Below, piece by piece: positions 35,669 to 46,010 of a stretch of DNA of 64,000 nucleotides. Origin of the DNA: Parvibaculaceae bacterium Mf 1.05b.01 (GTDB lineage Bacteria; Pseudomonadota; Alphaproteobacteria; Parvibaculales; Parvibaculaceae); assembly GCA_000509225.1 (NCBI GenBank), contig BAOK01000001.1, positions 2,464,914 through 2,528,913 on the forward strand, given 5' to 3'. The notes under the pieces were generated by a model. The model had not been told where the DNA came from, made no database searches, and was given only the letters and a program-made list of their open reading frames with translations. The translations under genes were made by a program, and so were the position numbers. How positions within the stretch are numbered: the stretch's first letter is position 1; each line of letters opens with the position of its first letter.

Positions 35669-36538
35669 TTAGTCGGTCGCCGGCATCTCAGCTCTGAAAG
35701 GACTGGCCTTGTAGACGCCCAGGATCTTGAGTTCAGAACAGAAGAACTCCAACTCCTCCAACGCTAACCGTACATTGCGTGAGGACGGATGCCCCTCCAC
35801 GTCCGCATAGAATTGCGTGGCATTGAAGGAGCCGCCGAGCTGATAGCTTTCCAGCTTGGTCATGTTGACGCCGTTTGTGGCAAAGCCGCCCATGGCTTTG
35901 TACAGCGCGGCCGGCACGTTGCGCACCCGGAAGATGAAGCTCGTAATCACGGGCTCTTCTTCCGGCTCCGCATCATCTGGCTCTGTCGCCATCACAAGGA
36001 AACGTGTGGTGTTGTGGGCAGCGTCCTCAATATCCTCTTTCAGGATATCGAGACCATAAACATCAGCGGCGAGCTTGGTCGCGATGGCCGCCCGGCTCGG
36101 GTCGCCTGCTTCGGCGATCTGGCGCGCGGACCCAGCCGTATCGGCACCCACCACCGCCTTCAGTTTCATATCGCGAATAAGCGTGCGACATTGGCCCAGC
36201 GCCATGACATGCGATTGAACCGTTTTGAGATCTGCAAGGTCAGCCCCTTTGACACCCAATAGCTGGTGGCGGATGGGCAAGAAGTGCTCGCCAATCACAT
36301 AGGCCTTTGATTGCGGCAGCAGATGGTGAACGTCAGCCACCCGGCCTGCGAGTGAGTTCTCAATCGCGATCATGGCAAGGCGCGCCTGCCCTTCGGTCAG
36401 CGCGGCAAACGCATCTTCAAACGTATCGCAGGGCAGCACATCCATGTCCGGATAGGCTTGCTGACAGGCAATGTGGGAATTTGCTCCCAATTCACCCTGG
36501 AAGGCGATTGTGTTGTCCGGAGATGCTGATTTTGCCAT
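35669..36538 (-). CDS. pheA: Prephenate dehydratase
   Basis: 289 residues, a mono-functional enzyme (no chorismate mutase domain) making phenylpyruvate. Seen: IAFQGELGANSHIA, IENSLAGRVADVHHLL, HNTTRFLVM (catalytic Thr motif TRF), and a C-terminal ACT domain with FATNGVNMTKLESY and F-x-x-T-QFYADVEGH for phenylalanine feedback. The start is uncertain: ATG at 36538 and ATG at 36547 are both possible, neither with a strong binding site. kdsB lies upstream on the same strand. Confidence 0.93.
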   Translation of the reverse strand: MAKSASPDNTIAFQGELGANSHIACQQAYPDMDVLPCDTFEDAFAALTEGQARLAMIAIENSLAGRVADVHHLLPQSKAYVIGEHFLPIRHQLLGVKGADLADLKTVQSHVMALGQCRTLIRDMKLKAVVGADTAGSARQIAEAGDPSRAAIATKLAADVYGLDILKEDIEDAAHNTTRFLVMATEPDDAEPEEEPVITSFIFRVRNVPAALYKAMGGFATNGVNMTKLESYQLGGSFNATQFYADVEGHPSSRNVRLALEELEFFCSELKILGVYKASPFRAEMPATD

Positions 36539-36640
36539 CTGGGCCATCTGGTCAGCGGCGTGAGCCACCCTTTCTTCATTTATCGCACACCCGGACGGAA
36601 AACCGCCCAAATCTGATCCGGTACTTTTCCTGGCTGGTGC

Positions 36641-37390
36641 TCAACCCAGTTCTGCGCGGGCCAGTTCTGCGCGGGCCTTTTCCAAGTCGGCGGGAGTATC
36701 GACACCGAGCGGAACAGTGTCAACGAGGGCCGCATCAATGCGCATGCCCGCCTCCAGCGCGCGCAATTGCTCCAATTTCTCGCGCACCTCGAGTGGTGAG
36801 GGTGGCAGGGCGACAAAACGCGCCAGAGCCTCCCGGCGGAACCCATAGAGCCCGATGTGATGGTAGTCAGGCCCCTCACCATAGGGGGCTGCCGCCCTCG
36901 TAAAATAGAGCGCCCGGCCAACCTGTGCCCCTGGTTCCAGCGCCAAAATTGCTCTTGGGACATCCGGGTTTGTCCGTTCGTCTTCATCCGTGATCTCTGT
37001 CACCAGGGTCGAAATATCGGCCGGCGTGGTCTCCAGCACATCTAAAGCCGCTTTGATGATGGTCGGATCAAGCGTCGGCAGATCGCCCTGAACGTTGAGA
37101 ATCACATCGTGCGTTCCATCAGGATCAATGGCATTCAACGCCGCATATACCCGGTCTGAGCCAGATGGCAGGTCCGGATCTGTCAGAACCGCCTCGCCGC
37201 CTGCCGCTTCCACAGCGTCCACAATCTCCTGCTCGGCCGCTGCAATCACCACACGGCCAATGCCTGCCTCTTCTGAGCGGCGCATCACCTGGACAATCAT
37301 CGGGACGCCCGCGATATCGGCCAAAGGCTTGTTAGGAAGCCGGGTTGAGGCCAAACGGGCTGGAATGAGGATAATTGGGGAAGTAGCCAT
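36641..37390 (-). CDS. kdsB: 3-deoxy-manno-octulosonate cytidylyltransferase
   Basis: 249 residues. Activates KDO with CTP for lipopolysaccharide. Seen: [18 protein letters not shown] (nucleotide site), [39 protein letters not shown]. The C-terminus ends [11 protein letters not shown], produced by a perfect 15-bp tandem duplication. Lies upstream of pheA on the same strand. Confidence 0.95.
   Translation of the reverse strand: MATSPIILIPARLASTRLPNKPLADIAGVPMIVQVMRRSEEAGIGRVVIAAAEQEIVDAVEAAGGEAVLTDPDLPSGSDRVYAALNAIDPDGTHDVILNVQGDLPTLDPTIIKAALDVLETTPADISTLVTEITDEDERTNPDVPRAILALEPGAQVGRALYFTRAAAPYGEGPDYHHIGLYGFRREALARFVALPPSPLEVREKLEQLRALEAGMRIDAALVDTVPLGVDTPADLEKARAELARAELG
36646..36675. repeat. 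Perfect 15-bp tandem duplication in kdsB 3' end
   Basis: Units 36646-36660 and 36661-36675 are identical (each ccagttctgcgcggg on the plus strand). In frame, so the protein gains a second ARAEL at its C-terminus, a few residues before the stop. Confidence 0.9.
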
Positions 37391-37637
37391 GATATCCGCT
37401 CAGATGGGGTAAAAATGGGTGATTCGGCCTCTTACCACCCACCCGAACAGCTCACCCGTCCGGCGCAGGCTCCAAGAGGGCGGCAGAGCGCCGCATGTTT
37501 TGGGCTGTTATACGGGTTGCAGGGCCCTCACGGAAGCGGGTAATCTCCGCGCCAACCAGCGGGTGGGGGCTTTGCGGGTGCATTTGTGACTGCCGAGACC
37601 CTTCCCAGAGACTTTTTAAGGCCGGAGCCGCTTTTCC

Positions 37638-38186
37638 ATGGATAGTTTTGAATTCAACAAAATCGCAGGTGCATTCCTTTTTTCGATCCTGCTTCTGATG
37701 GGCGTGCGGGAATTGACCTCCGTGATGTTTTCGCCCGAAGCGGCAAACCCTGCCTCTTATCCGGTAGAGGTTGCTGATAGCGGCGCGCCTGCAGGCGGTG
37801 ACGCTGGTCCGGTCGCAGATGAAGGCCCAAGCCTTGCAACCCTGCTTGCCAGCGCAGACATTGGCAAAGGCGAAAAGGTCGCCAAGAAGTGCGCAGCCTG
37901 TCACACGTTTGATGAAGGCGGCGCCAACAAGGTTGGACCTAACCTCTATGGTGTTGTTGGACGCCCTGTTGCTCAAGCAGCCGGTTTCAATTTCTCTGGC
38001 GCGCTGCAGGGCCTTGGAGGTGAATGGACATTTGATCGGTTGGATGGATATCTCGAAAAACCAAGAGATTATGCCCCTGGCAACACAATGTCCTTCGCTG
38101 GGCTGCGCAAGCCAAACGACCGAGCAAACATTATTGCTTATCTGAACGCGCAAGGTTCGAACGTGCCGCTGCCTGCCGCTGAGTAA
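37638..38186 (+). CDS. cycM: Membrane-anchored cytochrome c (CycM-like)
   Basis: 182 residues. N-terminal uncleaved helix (about 9-28) anchors it to the inner membrane. A Gly/Ala/Pro-rich linker is followed by a class I cytochrome c domain: heme motif CAACH (C85-H89), VGPNLYGVVGRP, and the Met ligand in GNTMSFAG (M151). It passes electrons from the bc1 complex to the aa3 oxidase in alphaproteobacteria. Divergent from kdsB. A terminator follows. Confidence 0.92.
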   Translation: MDSFEFNKIAGAFLFSILLLMGVRELTSVMFSPEAANPASYPVEVADSGAPAGGDAGPVADEGPSLATLLASADIGKGEKVAKKCAACHTFDEGGANKVGPNLYGVVGRPVAQAAGFNFSGALQGLGGEWTFDRLDGYLEKPRDYAPGNTMSFAGLRKPNDRANIIAYLNAQGSNVPLPAAE

Positions 38187-38221
38187 GCCACCCCTGTTTG
38201 GGCACATTAAAGTTTCTTAAG

Positions 38222-38256
38222 AGGCGCTGGTCCGGCAAGGATCGGCGCCTTTTTTC
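38222..38256 (+). terminator. Intrinsic terminator after cycM
   Basis: Stem AGGCGC / GCGCCT (38222-38227 and 38245-38250) followed by a run of T. Confidence 0.8.
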
Positions 38257-38348
38257 ATGCTAACCTCGCCTATTGAGTATCGCAGTCTTGCCACAATCCT
38301 TTCGTGGAATGAGACGGACATCGCTTGAGATCTGAGGGAGAAGTTGGT

Positions 38349-40160
38349 TTGGCGTGGATTGGACGTTTTGCAGGTGCGGGTTTGGCTCTGGCGGTGGGCA
38401 TCGGCGCCGCCTTTGCAGAGAATGCTGAGCGGCACGGTCTCTCCCTTTTCGGATCGCTCAAATATCCAGCTGGTTTCGAACGATTTGACTATGTGAACCC
38501 GGACGCACCCAAAGGCGGCACGCTGCGTTATGCCAGCATTGGCAGTTTTGACAGCCTCAACCCCTTTATTGTCAAAGGTCGGGCTGCTGCGGGTGTCTCG
38601 ACGTTCCTCTACGACACTCTGATGGCCAGTTCTTTGGACGAGGCCGCCAGCGAGTATGGGCTTTTGGCAGAAAGTGTATCGCACCCGGACGACTATTCTT
38701 CCGTCACCTTCAAACTGCGCCCGAACGCAAAGTGGCACGATGGCAAGCGGGTGACACCAGAAGACGTCATTTGGTCTCTTGAAACGCTGACCACGAACAT
38801 GCCTTTCTATAACGCCTATTACGCAGATGTGGAGAGCGTCGAGATGCTCTCCCCTCTTGAAGTGCGTTTCAACTTCTCCGTCTCGGGCAATCGCGAACTG
38901 CCACAGATCGTTGGGCAACTACCGGTCCTGCCGAAACATTATTGGGAGACGCGCGACTTTAACGAGACCACGCTGGAGCCTCCCCTTGGCAGTGGCCCTT
39001 ACAGGGTGGCCAAAGTTGATGCGCCGACCAGCATCACCTTTGAACGGGTGCCCGACTATTGGGCGGCTGATCTCAATGTAAATATCGGCGCCCACAACTT
39101 TGATGAAATTCGGTTTACCTATTTCGGTGACAGCACCATTGCTCTTGAAGCTTTTAAGGGCGGTCAGATTGACGTTCGTCTCGAGAATTCCGCGAAGAAC
39201 TGGGCCACAGCTTATGACTTCCCCGCGGCCCGCGACGGGCTCGTGCGCAAGCAGGAGCTTTACACATCAAACCCTGAACCCATGCAGGGCTTTGCCATGA
39301 ACCTGCGTCGCGACAAGTTTACTGACGTCCGTGTTCGCGAGGCAATCGGCCTTGCCTTCGACTTCGAGTGGGCCAACAAAACACTCTTCTATGGTCAGTA
39401 CACACGCACCGACAGTTATTTCGAAAATTCAGAACTTGCATCGAGCGACCTGCCCGAAGGCGCAGAGCTCGCCCTTCTTGAACCTTTTCGCGATCAACTA
39501 CCCGCCTCTCTCTTCACAGAGGCGTTCAGCGTGCCGACGACCGATGGGAGCGGCGACAATCGGCGCAACCTGCGCGCCGCCACGAAGCTGCTTCAAGATG
39601 CCGGATGGTCGGTCAATGAAGAGGGGGTTCTGGTCAATAATGAGAGCGGCGGGACGTTGGATATTGAGTTCTTGCTGGTTTCGCCAACCTTTGAACGGGT
39701 CGTGCAACCCTACATACAGGCACTGAAAAAACTCGGCATCAATGGGAGCATTCGCATTGTCGACACATCCCAATATCAGAACCGGTTGGACAGTTTCGAT
39801 TTTGACATGATCATTCACAGCGCCGGGCAATCGCTCTCACCGGGCAATGAGCAACGGGAATTCTGGGGCTGTGAAGCTGCTAACCGCAATGGCAGCCGCA
39901 ACGTGATCGGTATTTGCGATCCTGTTGTCGAAGCGCTGATTGATGAGATCATTCTCGCGACGGACCGGGAAGCTCTTGTCGTCGCAAGCCACGCGCTTGA
40001 CCGTGTACTTCTCTGGCGCCACTACATCGTGCCGCAGTGGCATATCCCCTTCACCCGCGCTGCGGTCTGGTCTCATATCGCGCATCCCGATCCGACGCCT
40101 GCGTTCAATCCAGGCTTCCCCACTATCTGGTGGCATACAGGCGATGAGGCCCAGAACTGA
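38349..40160 (+). CDS. yejA: Peptide ABC transporter substrate-binding protein 1 (YejA-like)
   Basis: 603-residue family 5 periplasmic binding protein. Signal peptide of about 23 residues ends near AAFA. DYVNPDAPKGGTLRYASIGSFDSLNPF is the YejA-type start (the PDAPKGG block is typical). Start choice: TTG at 38349 follows AGGGAG; another TTG at 38325 is possible. First gene of yejA-yejA2-yejB-yejE-yejF. YejA binds oligopeptides such as microcin C in E. coli; the ligand here is not known. Its stop overlaps the second yejA start (TGATG). Confidence 0.9.
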   Translation: MAWIGRFAGAGLALAVGIGAAFAENAERHGLSLFGSLKYPAGFERFDYVNPDAPKGGTLRYASIGSFDSLNPFIVKGRAAAGVSTFLYDTLMASSLDEAASEYGLLAESVSHPDDYSSVTFKLRPNAKWHDGKRVTPEDVIWSLETLTTNMPFYNAYYADVESVEMLSPLEVRFNFSVSGNRELPQIVGQLPVLPKHYWETRDFNETTLEPPLGSGPYRVAKVDAPTSITFERVPDYWAADLNVNIGAHNFDEIRFTYFGDSTIALEAFKGGQIDVRLENSAKNWATAYDFPAARDGLVRKQELYTSNPEPMQGFAMNLRRDKFTDVRVREAIGLAFDFEWANKTLFYGQYTRTDSYFENSELASSDLPEGAELALLEPFRDQLPASLFTEAFSVPTTDGSGDNRRNLRAATKLLQDAGWSVNEEGVLVNNESGGTLDIEFLLVSPTFERVVQPYIQALKKLGINGSIRIVDTSQYQNRLDSFDFDMIIHSAGQSLSPGNEQREFWGCEAANRNGSRNVIGICDPVVEALIDEIILATDREALVVASHALDRVLLWRHYIVPQWHIPFTRAAVWSHIAHPDPTPAFNPGFPTIWWHTGDEAQN

Positions 40161-42034
40161 TGCGCCGCATTGGGGCGGGCGCCGCGATCGCAGCAATGAG
40201 CTTTGCCATCTTCTCGGGCAGTGCCATTGCAGAGCCACGCCATGGCTTGTCAATATTTGGAGACCTTCTGTATGAGGAGGATTTTCCGCATTTCTCCTAT
40301 GTGAATCCTGACGCACCAAAGGGCGGTGCTTTCAGCCAGATTGGCCCAAGCTGGATTCTCAACCAATCGCCGCTCACCTTTGACAGCCTCAACAGCTACA
40401 TTCTTAAAGGGAATGGGGCGATGGGGGCGGAGCTTACCTTCGATACGCTGATGACGCGCTCAGGAGATGAACCTGATGCGGTCTATGGCCTTGTGGCCAA
40501 AACGGCGGACATGGCAGACGATGGCAACAGCATTATCTTTGAGCTGCACCCGGAAGCGCGTTTCCATGATGGAAGCCCCCTCACAGCAGAAGACGCGGCC
40601 TTCTCCCTCATGCTCCTAAAGGAAAAGGGGCACCCTTTGATCTCGCTCACCATCCGCGAGATGGCGGGCGCGGAGGCGCTCGGTCCACATACACTTAAAG
40701 TTACCTTCACCGGCAACCAGACCCGCGACCTGGCGCTGCTCATCACAGGGCTGCCTATTTTCTCCAAGGCCTATTACACGACCCATGATTTCGAAAAGAC
40801 GACGCTCGACGCCCCCTTGGGGAGCGGTCCCTACAGGGTGAAAGAGTATGAGCAAGGCCGATACATTACCTATGAGCGGGTCGACAACTATTGGGCGCGT
40901 GACCTCAATGTGAATGTTGGGCGTTGGAACTTCGATACGGTGCGCTATGAGTTCTACCGGGACCGCACGGCGCAATTCGAAGCGTTTAAGGCCGGAGAAT
41001 ATCTGCTGCGCGAAGAGTTCACGTCCAAAGTCTGGGCGACGGAGTATAACTTCCCTGCCGTCGAAGATGGGCGTGTCGCCCTTCTGACCATGCAGGACGA
41101 AACGCCGTCTGGCGCTCAGGGCTGGTTCCTGAATACGCGCCGAGATCAGTTTGCAGACGTCCGGGTTCGCGAGGCACTGGGCCTTGCTTTCGACTTTGAG
41201 TGGACCAATCGCAATCATTTCTTTGGCCTCTACCAACGCAGCGGCAGCTATTTCGAAAACTCGGAGATGCGGGCCGAAGGCCTGCCTGGTCCTGGAGAAT
41301 TGGAACTGCTCGAGCCCTATCGGGATCAACTCCCGGCGCGGGTGTTTGACGACGCCATCGAACCACCGGTATCGGACGGCTCGGGCAAAGACCGACGCCT
41401 CCTCTTACAGGCGAGTAAATTGCTCGACGCGGCGGGCTGGACCATTCAGGACGGCAAAAGACGAAATGCTGCAGGCGACGTGCTCACTGTGGAGTTTCTC
41501 AACGACGCACCCACTTTTGAGCGGGTGATTTCGGCGTTTCAAGCCAACCTCACCCAGCTTGGCATTGAGACCAGCATCAAACCTGTCAATTCGGCCGAGT
41601 ATCAGGAACGGGTGAAAGTCTTCGACTTTGATGTGATGTCGCGTCGTTTTTCCATATCCGCAACGCCGGGTGTCGAAATCAGCAACTATTGGAGCTCGGA
41701 ATCGGCAGAGACTCCGGGCAGCTTCAACCTGTCAGGCATCAGCGATCCTGTCATTGACGCTTTGATGGATAAAATCATCAATGCTGAGAGCCGCGAAGAA
41801 CAGGTCCAGGCGGCGCGCGCCATCGACCGGGTATTGCGCGCGGGCTTTTACTGGGTGCCCCACTGGTACAAGGCGTCTCATACACTCGCCTTCTGGGACG
41901 TGTTTGCCCGGCCAGACAAGGCGCCCCGCTACTCACGCGGAAGCGCCATCACAGACAAGCGGGGTATTCTCGACACCTGGTGGATTGATCCGGCAAAGGC
42001 CCAGAACACCCCACAGGCGAACCAATCTGAGTGA
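40160..42034 (+). CDS. yejA: Peptide ABC transporter substrate-binding protein 2 (YejA-like)
   Basis: 624 residues, a paralogue of the preceding gene: same mature start AEPRHGLSIFGDL (versus ENAERHGLSLFGSL), SYVNPDAPKGGAF, ATEYNFPA and VREALGLAFDFEWTN blocks. Signal peptide of about 24 residues. The pair is a tandem duplication that has clearly diverged, so the two may bind different peptides through one permease. Overlaps the first by one base. Confidence 0.9.
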   Translation: MRRIGAGAAIAAMSFAIFSGSAIAEPRHGLSIFGDLLYEEDFPHFSYVNPDAPKGGAFSQIGPSWILNQSPLTFDSLNSYILKGNGAMGAELTFDTLMTRSGDEPDAVYGLVAKTADMADDGNSIIFELHPEARFHDGSPLTAEDAAFSLMLLKEKGHPLISLTIREMAGAEALGPHTLKVTFTGNQTRDLALLITGLPIFSKAYYTTHDFEKTTLDAPLGSGPYRVKEYEQGRYITYERVDNYWARDLNVNVGRWNFDTVRYEFYRDRTAQFEAFKAGEYLLREEFTSKVWATEYNFPAVEDGRVALLTMQDETPSGAQGWFLNTRRDQFADVRVREALGLAFDFEWTNRNHFFGLYQRSGSYFENSEMRAEGLPGPGELELLEPYRDQLPARVFDDAIEPPVSDGSGKDRRLLLQASKLLDAAGWTIQDGKRRNAAGDVLTVEFLNDAPTFERVISAFQANLTQLGIETSIKPVNSAEYQERVKVFDFDVMSRRFSISATPGVEISNYWSSESAETPGSFNLSGISDPVIDALMDKIINAESREEQVQAARAIDRVLRAGFYWVPHWYKASHTLAFWDVFARPDKAPRYSRGSAITDKRGILDTWWIDPAKAQNTPQANQSE

Positions 42035-42120
42035 TTTGGGACATGGTAGCGATTCAGTTAGACTCTCTATGCATTCTGAGGGCATTTCCGCCCGCCTCTC
42101 AACAAGACCGGACCTAGACC

Positions 42121-43221
42121 ATGGCCGCCTACATCATTCGACGGCTTCTTCTGATGATCCCCACCATCTTGGGCATCATGTTGGTGAGCTTCACGATTGT
42201 GCAGTTTGCGCCAGGTGGTCCTATTGAGCGGATCATCGCGCAAATCCAGGGCACCGAAGTTTCTGCCACGGCGCGGGTCGGCGGCACCGCCGGCAGCGAC
42301 TTTTCCGGCGGTGGGGCGGCCGTAAGCGATGTCACCGCGAAATATCGCGGTGCTCAAGGCCTTGATCCGGAATTTATTGCGAGCCTAGAAAAACAATTCG
42401 GTTTCGACAAGCCGGTCTATGAACGCTTTGCGCTCATGGTATGGAACTATGCGCGGTTTGATTTCGGCGAGAGCTATTTCCGCGATGTGCAGGTTATTGA
42501 TCTCATCGTTGAAAAAATGCCGGTCTCCATCTCGCTCGGGCTTTGGACGACACTCATCACCTACATGATCTCGATCCCGCTTGGTGTCATGAAAGCAGTG
42601 CGCGATGGCTCGAGCCTCGATGTCTGGACGAGCGCGGTGATTATTGTGGGTTATGCCATCCCGGGCTTCCTGTTTGCCGTGGTGCTGATTGTGCTGTTTT
42701 CCGGCGGGTCTTATTTCGATGTCTTCCCACTCCGCGGTTTGACCTCCGATAACTGGGAAGAGCTCTCCCTCTTCGGCAAAATCACTGATTACATGTGGCA
42801 CCTGGCGCTCCCCATTACAGCAATGGTGATTAGCGGTTTTGCGACGACGACGCTTCTCACCAAGAATTCCTTTCTTGATGAAATCAAAAAACAATATGTG
42901 GTGACAGCGCGTGCGAAAGGGCTGACCGAGCGCGAAGTTCTCTATGGTCACGTATTCCGAAACGCCATGCTGATTGTGATTGCGGGCTTCCCAGGTGCTT
43001 TTGTGGGCGTCTTTTTTACAGGCTCCCTTCTCATTGAGACGATCTTCTCGCTCGACGGGCTCGGCCTTCTCTCCTTTGAAAGCATCATCAACCGGGACTA
43101 TCCCGTGGTCTTCGGCACGCTCTATATATTCGGGCTGCTCGGCCTTGTGATCACACTCATCAGTGACCTTACCTATACGTGGATTGACCCGCGTATCGAC
43201 TTTGAAACGCGGGAGGTCTGA
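42121..43221 (+). CDS. yejB: Peptide ABC transporter permease YejB
   Basis: 366 residues. Six-helix DppB/OppB-type permease. The first helix (IIRRLLLMIPTILGIMLVSF) is followed by a periplasmic insertion with Gly-rich GGTAGSDFSGGGAAV, typical of YejB. The cytoplasmic EAA loop is VTARAKGLTEREVLYGHVFRNA. It overlaps the yejE start by one base. Confidence 0.93.
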   Translation: MAAYIIRRLLLMIPTILGIMLVSFTIVQFAPGGPIERIIAQIQGTEVSATARVGGTAGSDFSGGGAAVSDVTAKYRGAQGLDPEFIASLEKQFGFDKPVYERFALMVWNYARFDFGESYFRDVQVIDLIVEKMPVSISLGLWTTLITYMISIPLGVMKAVRDGSSLDVWTSAVIIVGYAIPGFLFAVVLIVLFSGGSYFDVFPLRGLTSDNWEELSLFGKITDYMWHLALPITAMVISGFATTTLLTKNSFLDEIKKQYVVTARAKGLTEREVLYGHVFRNAMLIVIAGFPGAFVGVFFTGSLLIETIFSLDGLGLLSFESIINRDYPVVFGTLYIFGLLGLVITLISDLTYTWIDPRIDFETREV

Positions 43222-44288
43222 TGTTTCGCTCCCTGCTCGCGCGCTTCAACATCACGATCCCGCAGATGACGCCGCTCAATGAACGTCGCTGGCGGAACTT
43301 CAAAGCCAACCGGCGCGGATTCTGGTCGCTTCGGATTTTCCTGGTGCTGTTTTTCCTCACGCTCTTTGCACCGCTCATCGCCAACGACAAGCCGCTCATT
43401 CTCACCTATGACGGCTCCCTCTATTTCCCTGCTTTCAACACCTATGCGGAGACAACGTTCGGCGGTGATTTTGCGACAGAAGCTGATTATCGAGATCCAT
43501 TTGTTCAGGAACTGATTTCTGAGGCAGACGGAACGATGATCTGGCCGCTCATTCGCTACAGCTATGATACGATCAATCGCAATCTGCCGGTTCCTGCTCC
43601 CGCACCGCCGAGCACGGAGAACTGGCTCGGCACAGATGATCAAGGTCGCGATGTTGTGGCCCGGCTCATATATGGCTTCCGTATCTCAGTGCTCTTTGGC
43701 CTTACGCTTACTGTCTTCTCGTCTATCATCGGCGTCGCCGCCGGGGCGGTCCAGGGCTATTTTGGCGGCTGGCTTGATCTCATATTCCAACGCTTCATCG
43801 AAATCTGGACAAGTGTGCCGCAGCTCTATCTTCTGATCATCATCGCCGCGATCATTGAACCCAATTTCTGGATATTGCTCTGCATTCTTCTGCTCTTCAG
43901 CTGGGTTGCCCTTGTGGGTGTTGTGCGTGCCGAATTCCTGCGCGGGCGCAATTTTGAATATGTAAATGCGGCGCGCGCCCTTGGTGTCTCCAACGGCACC
44001 ATCATCTACAAGCACCTGCTGCCCAATGCGATGGTCGCAACGCTTACCTTTATGCCCTTCATCCTGAATGCGTCCATTACAACCCTCACCTCGCTCGACT
44101 TTCTGGGCTTTGGCCTGCCACCGGGCTCTCCGTCGCTCGGCGAATTGCTCGCCCAGGGCAAAGCCAATCTGCAGGCACCATGGCTCGGCTTCTCTGGTTT
44201 TTTCACCATCGCGATCATGTTGAGCCTGCTGATCTTTATTGGTGAAGCCGTGCGGGATGCGTTTGATCCCAGAAAGACTCTGACATGA
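43221..44288 (+). CDS. yejE: Peptide ABC transporter permease YejE
   Basis: 355 residues. DppC/OppC-type permease with a long periplasmic segment after helix 1 (LYFPAFNTYAETTFGGDF), then NWLGTDDQGRDVVARLIYGFRIS, the hallmark of this subgroup, and EAA loop VNAARALGVSNGTIIYKHLLPNAM. Overlaps the yejF start by 4 bases (ATGA). Confidence 0.93.
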   Translation: MFRSLLARFNITIPQMTPLNERRWRNFKANRRGFWSLRIFLVLFFLTLFAPLIANDKPLILTYDGSLYFPAFNTYAETTFGGDFATEADYRDPFVQELISEADGTMIWPLIRYSYDTINRNLPVPAPAPPSTENWLGTDDQGRDVVARLIYGFRISVLFGLTLTVFSSIIGVAAGAVQGYFGGWLDLIFQRFIEIWTSVPQLYLLIIIAAIIEPNFWILLCILLLFSWVALVGVVRAEFLRGRNFEYVNAARALGVSNGTIIYKHLLPNAMVATLTFMPFILNASITTLTSLDFLGFGLPPGSPSLGELLAQGKANLQAPWLGFSGFFTIAIMLSLLIFIGEAVRDAFDPRKTLT

Positions 44289-44329
44289 CGGACGGGGACA
44301 TGACGGACGGGGACATGAGCGATGTCGGC
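44285..44329. repeat. 15-bp tandem repeat at the yejF start
   Basis: Two perfect copies (44285-44299, 44300-44314) and one diverged copy (44315-44329). Each begins with ATG, so each copy provides an alternative start codon in frame. Confidence 0.9.
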
Positions 44330-45982
44330 ATGACAGAACGCACCAAAGACGGACGCGCCGACACGCCGCTGATCGAGATCGACAATCTTCATGTGGATTT
44401 CCGTCAGGGCGAAGAGGTGACGCATGCGGTCAAAGGTGTCTCTCTCAGCATTGATGCAGGCGAGACCGTCGCTCTGGTCGGTGAGTCTGGCTCCGGCAAG
44501 TCGGTCACTGCCCTGTCGATCCTGAAACTGCTGCCTTATCCGCAGGCGTCCCACCCTCACGGGGCCATTCGCTATCGCGGCGAGAACCTCATGAGCACCG
44601 ACGAAAACGCGCTCAGGTCTGTGCGCGGCAATCAGATCTCCATGGTGTTCCAGGAGCCGATGACGTCACTCAATCCGCTGCACACGATTGAGCGGCAGGT
44701 CGGAGAAGTTCTGATCCGGCATAAAGGATTGAGCAACGAGGCTGCGCGCGCAGAAGTTCTCGTGTTGCTGGAAAAAGTCGGCATTCGGGACGCAGAAGGG
44801 CGCCTCGGCGCCTACCCCCATCAGCTTTCCGGCGGCCAAAGGCAGCGGGTCATGATTGCCATGGCACTTGCCAATGAACCGGACTTGCTTATCGCCGATG
44901 AACCGACAACCGCCCTTGATGTGACAGTCCAGGCTCAAATCCTGGCCCTCCTCAAAGACTTGCAGCGCGAAATGGGCATGGCCCTGCTGCTCATCACCCA
45001 TGACCTCGGCATTGTGCGGAAAATGGCAGACCGCACCTATGTGATGACGGGCGGTGAAGTTGTTGAGACGGGTGAAACAGAGACAATCTTCTCCAACCCA
45101 CAACATGACTATACGAGGCATCTGCTCGCTGCCGAGCCAAAAGGCCGCCCAGACGCACCGCGCAGTGACGCACCTGTAGTGATGGAAACAGATAATCTCA
45201 AGGTCTGGTTCCCCATCAAAAAGGGGCTTCTGCGCAAGACGGTTGACCACGTGAAAGCCGTCGATGGCATCAGCGTTGCTGTCCAGGAAGGCCAGACAGT
45301 TGGCATTGTCGGTGAATCCGGGTCCGGCAAAACAACCCTTGGTCTTGCTCTGCTTCGACTCATCTCCAGTGATGGCCCGATCCGGTTTGAGGGGGCGCAG
45401 ATTGACGGGCTTTCAGAAAAAGACGTACGTCCTCTTCGTGAGCATATGCAGATCGTGTTTCAGGACCCGTTCGGGTCTCTGTCGCCGCGCCTCTCCATCT
45501 CACAAATCGTGGAGGAAGGTCTCATCGTTCAAAATAGAGGCCTGTCCCCAACTGAACGGCGCGCGCGGGTGACATCAGCCCTTCAGGAAGTGGGGATTGA
45601 TCCGGCGATGCAGGACCGTTATCCGCACGAATTTTCCGGGGGTCAGCGACAGCGTATTGCCATTGCGCGTGCCATGGCATTGCAGCCGAAATTTGTGATG
45701 TTGGATGAACCCACAAGCGCGCTGGATATGTCTGTGCAGGCGCAGATTGTTGATCTGCTGCGCGCGCTGCAAAAGAAGTACAACCTGGCCTATCTCTTCA
45801 TCAGCCATGACCTGAAAGTCGTTCGCGCCCTGGCAGATCAGGTGATTGTCATGCGGGCAGGCAAAGTTGTTGAGCAGGGTCCGGCTGACAAGATTTTTGA
45901 TGCGCCAGAGACCGACTATACAAAGACACTCATGGCTGCGGCTTTTGACCTGGAAACCGGCCCCGGTGAAGCCTCTTCCTGA
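44285..45982 (+). CDS. yejF: Peptide ABC transporter ATPase YejF (double domain)
   Basis: 565 residues with two complete ABC domains. Walker A sites are [14 protein letters not shown] and [14 protein letters not shown]; signature motifs are [13 protein letters not shown] and [13 protein letters not shown]; Walker [13 protein letters not shown] and [12 protein letters not shown]. The N-terminus carries a small tandem repeat (MTDGD twice, then MSDVG), so several start codons are possible. Last gene of the importer operon. Confidence 0.95.
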   Translation: MTDGDMTDGDMSDVGMTERTKDGRADTPLIEIDNLHVDFRQGEEVTHAVKGVSLSIDAGETVALVGESGSGKSVTALSILKLLPYPQASHPHGAIRYRGENLMSTDENALRSVRGNQISMVFQEPMTSLNPLHTIERQVGEVLIRHKGLSNEAARAEVLVLLEKVGIRDAEGRLGAYPHQLSGGQRQRVMIAMALANEPDLLIADEPTTALDVTVQAQILALLKDLQREMGMALLLITHDLGIVRKMADRTYVMTGGEVVETGETETIFSNPQHDYTRHLLAAEPKGRPDAPRSDAPVVMETDNLKVWFPIKKGLLRKTVDHVKAVDGISVAVQEGQTVGIVGESGSGKTTLGLALLRLISSDGPIRFEGAQIDGLSEKDVRPLREHMQIVFQDPFGSLSPRLSISQIVEEGLIVQNRGLSPTERRARVTSALQEVGIDPAMQDRYPHEFSGGQRQRIAIARAMALQPKFVMLDEPTSALDMSVQAQIVDLLRALQKKYNLAYLFISHDLKVVRALADQVIVMRAGKVVEQGPADKIFDAPETDYTKTLMAAAFDLETGPGEASS

Positions 45983-46010
45983 GGCATCAGCCTGAGGCAT
46001 CAGCCTGAGG
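45978..46010. repeat. 13-bp tandem repeat at the yejF/nlpC convergent junction
   Basis: Two and a half copies of cctgaggcatcag. The yejF stop lies in the first copy, and the stop of the convergent nlpC gene lies across the second and third. Each unit also contains the small hairpin AGGC-ATCA-GCCT. Confidence 0.85.
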
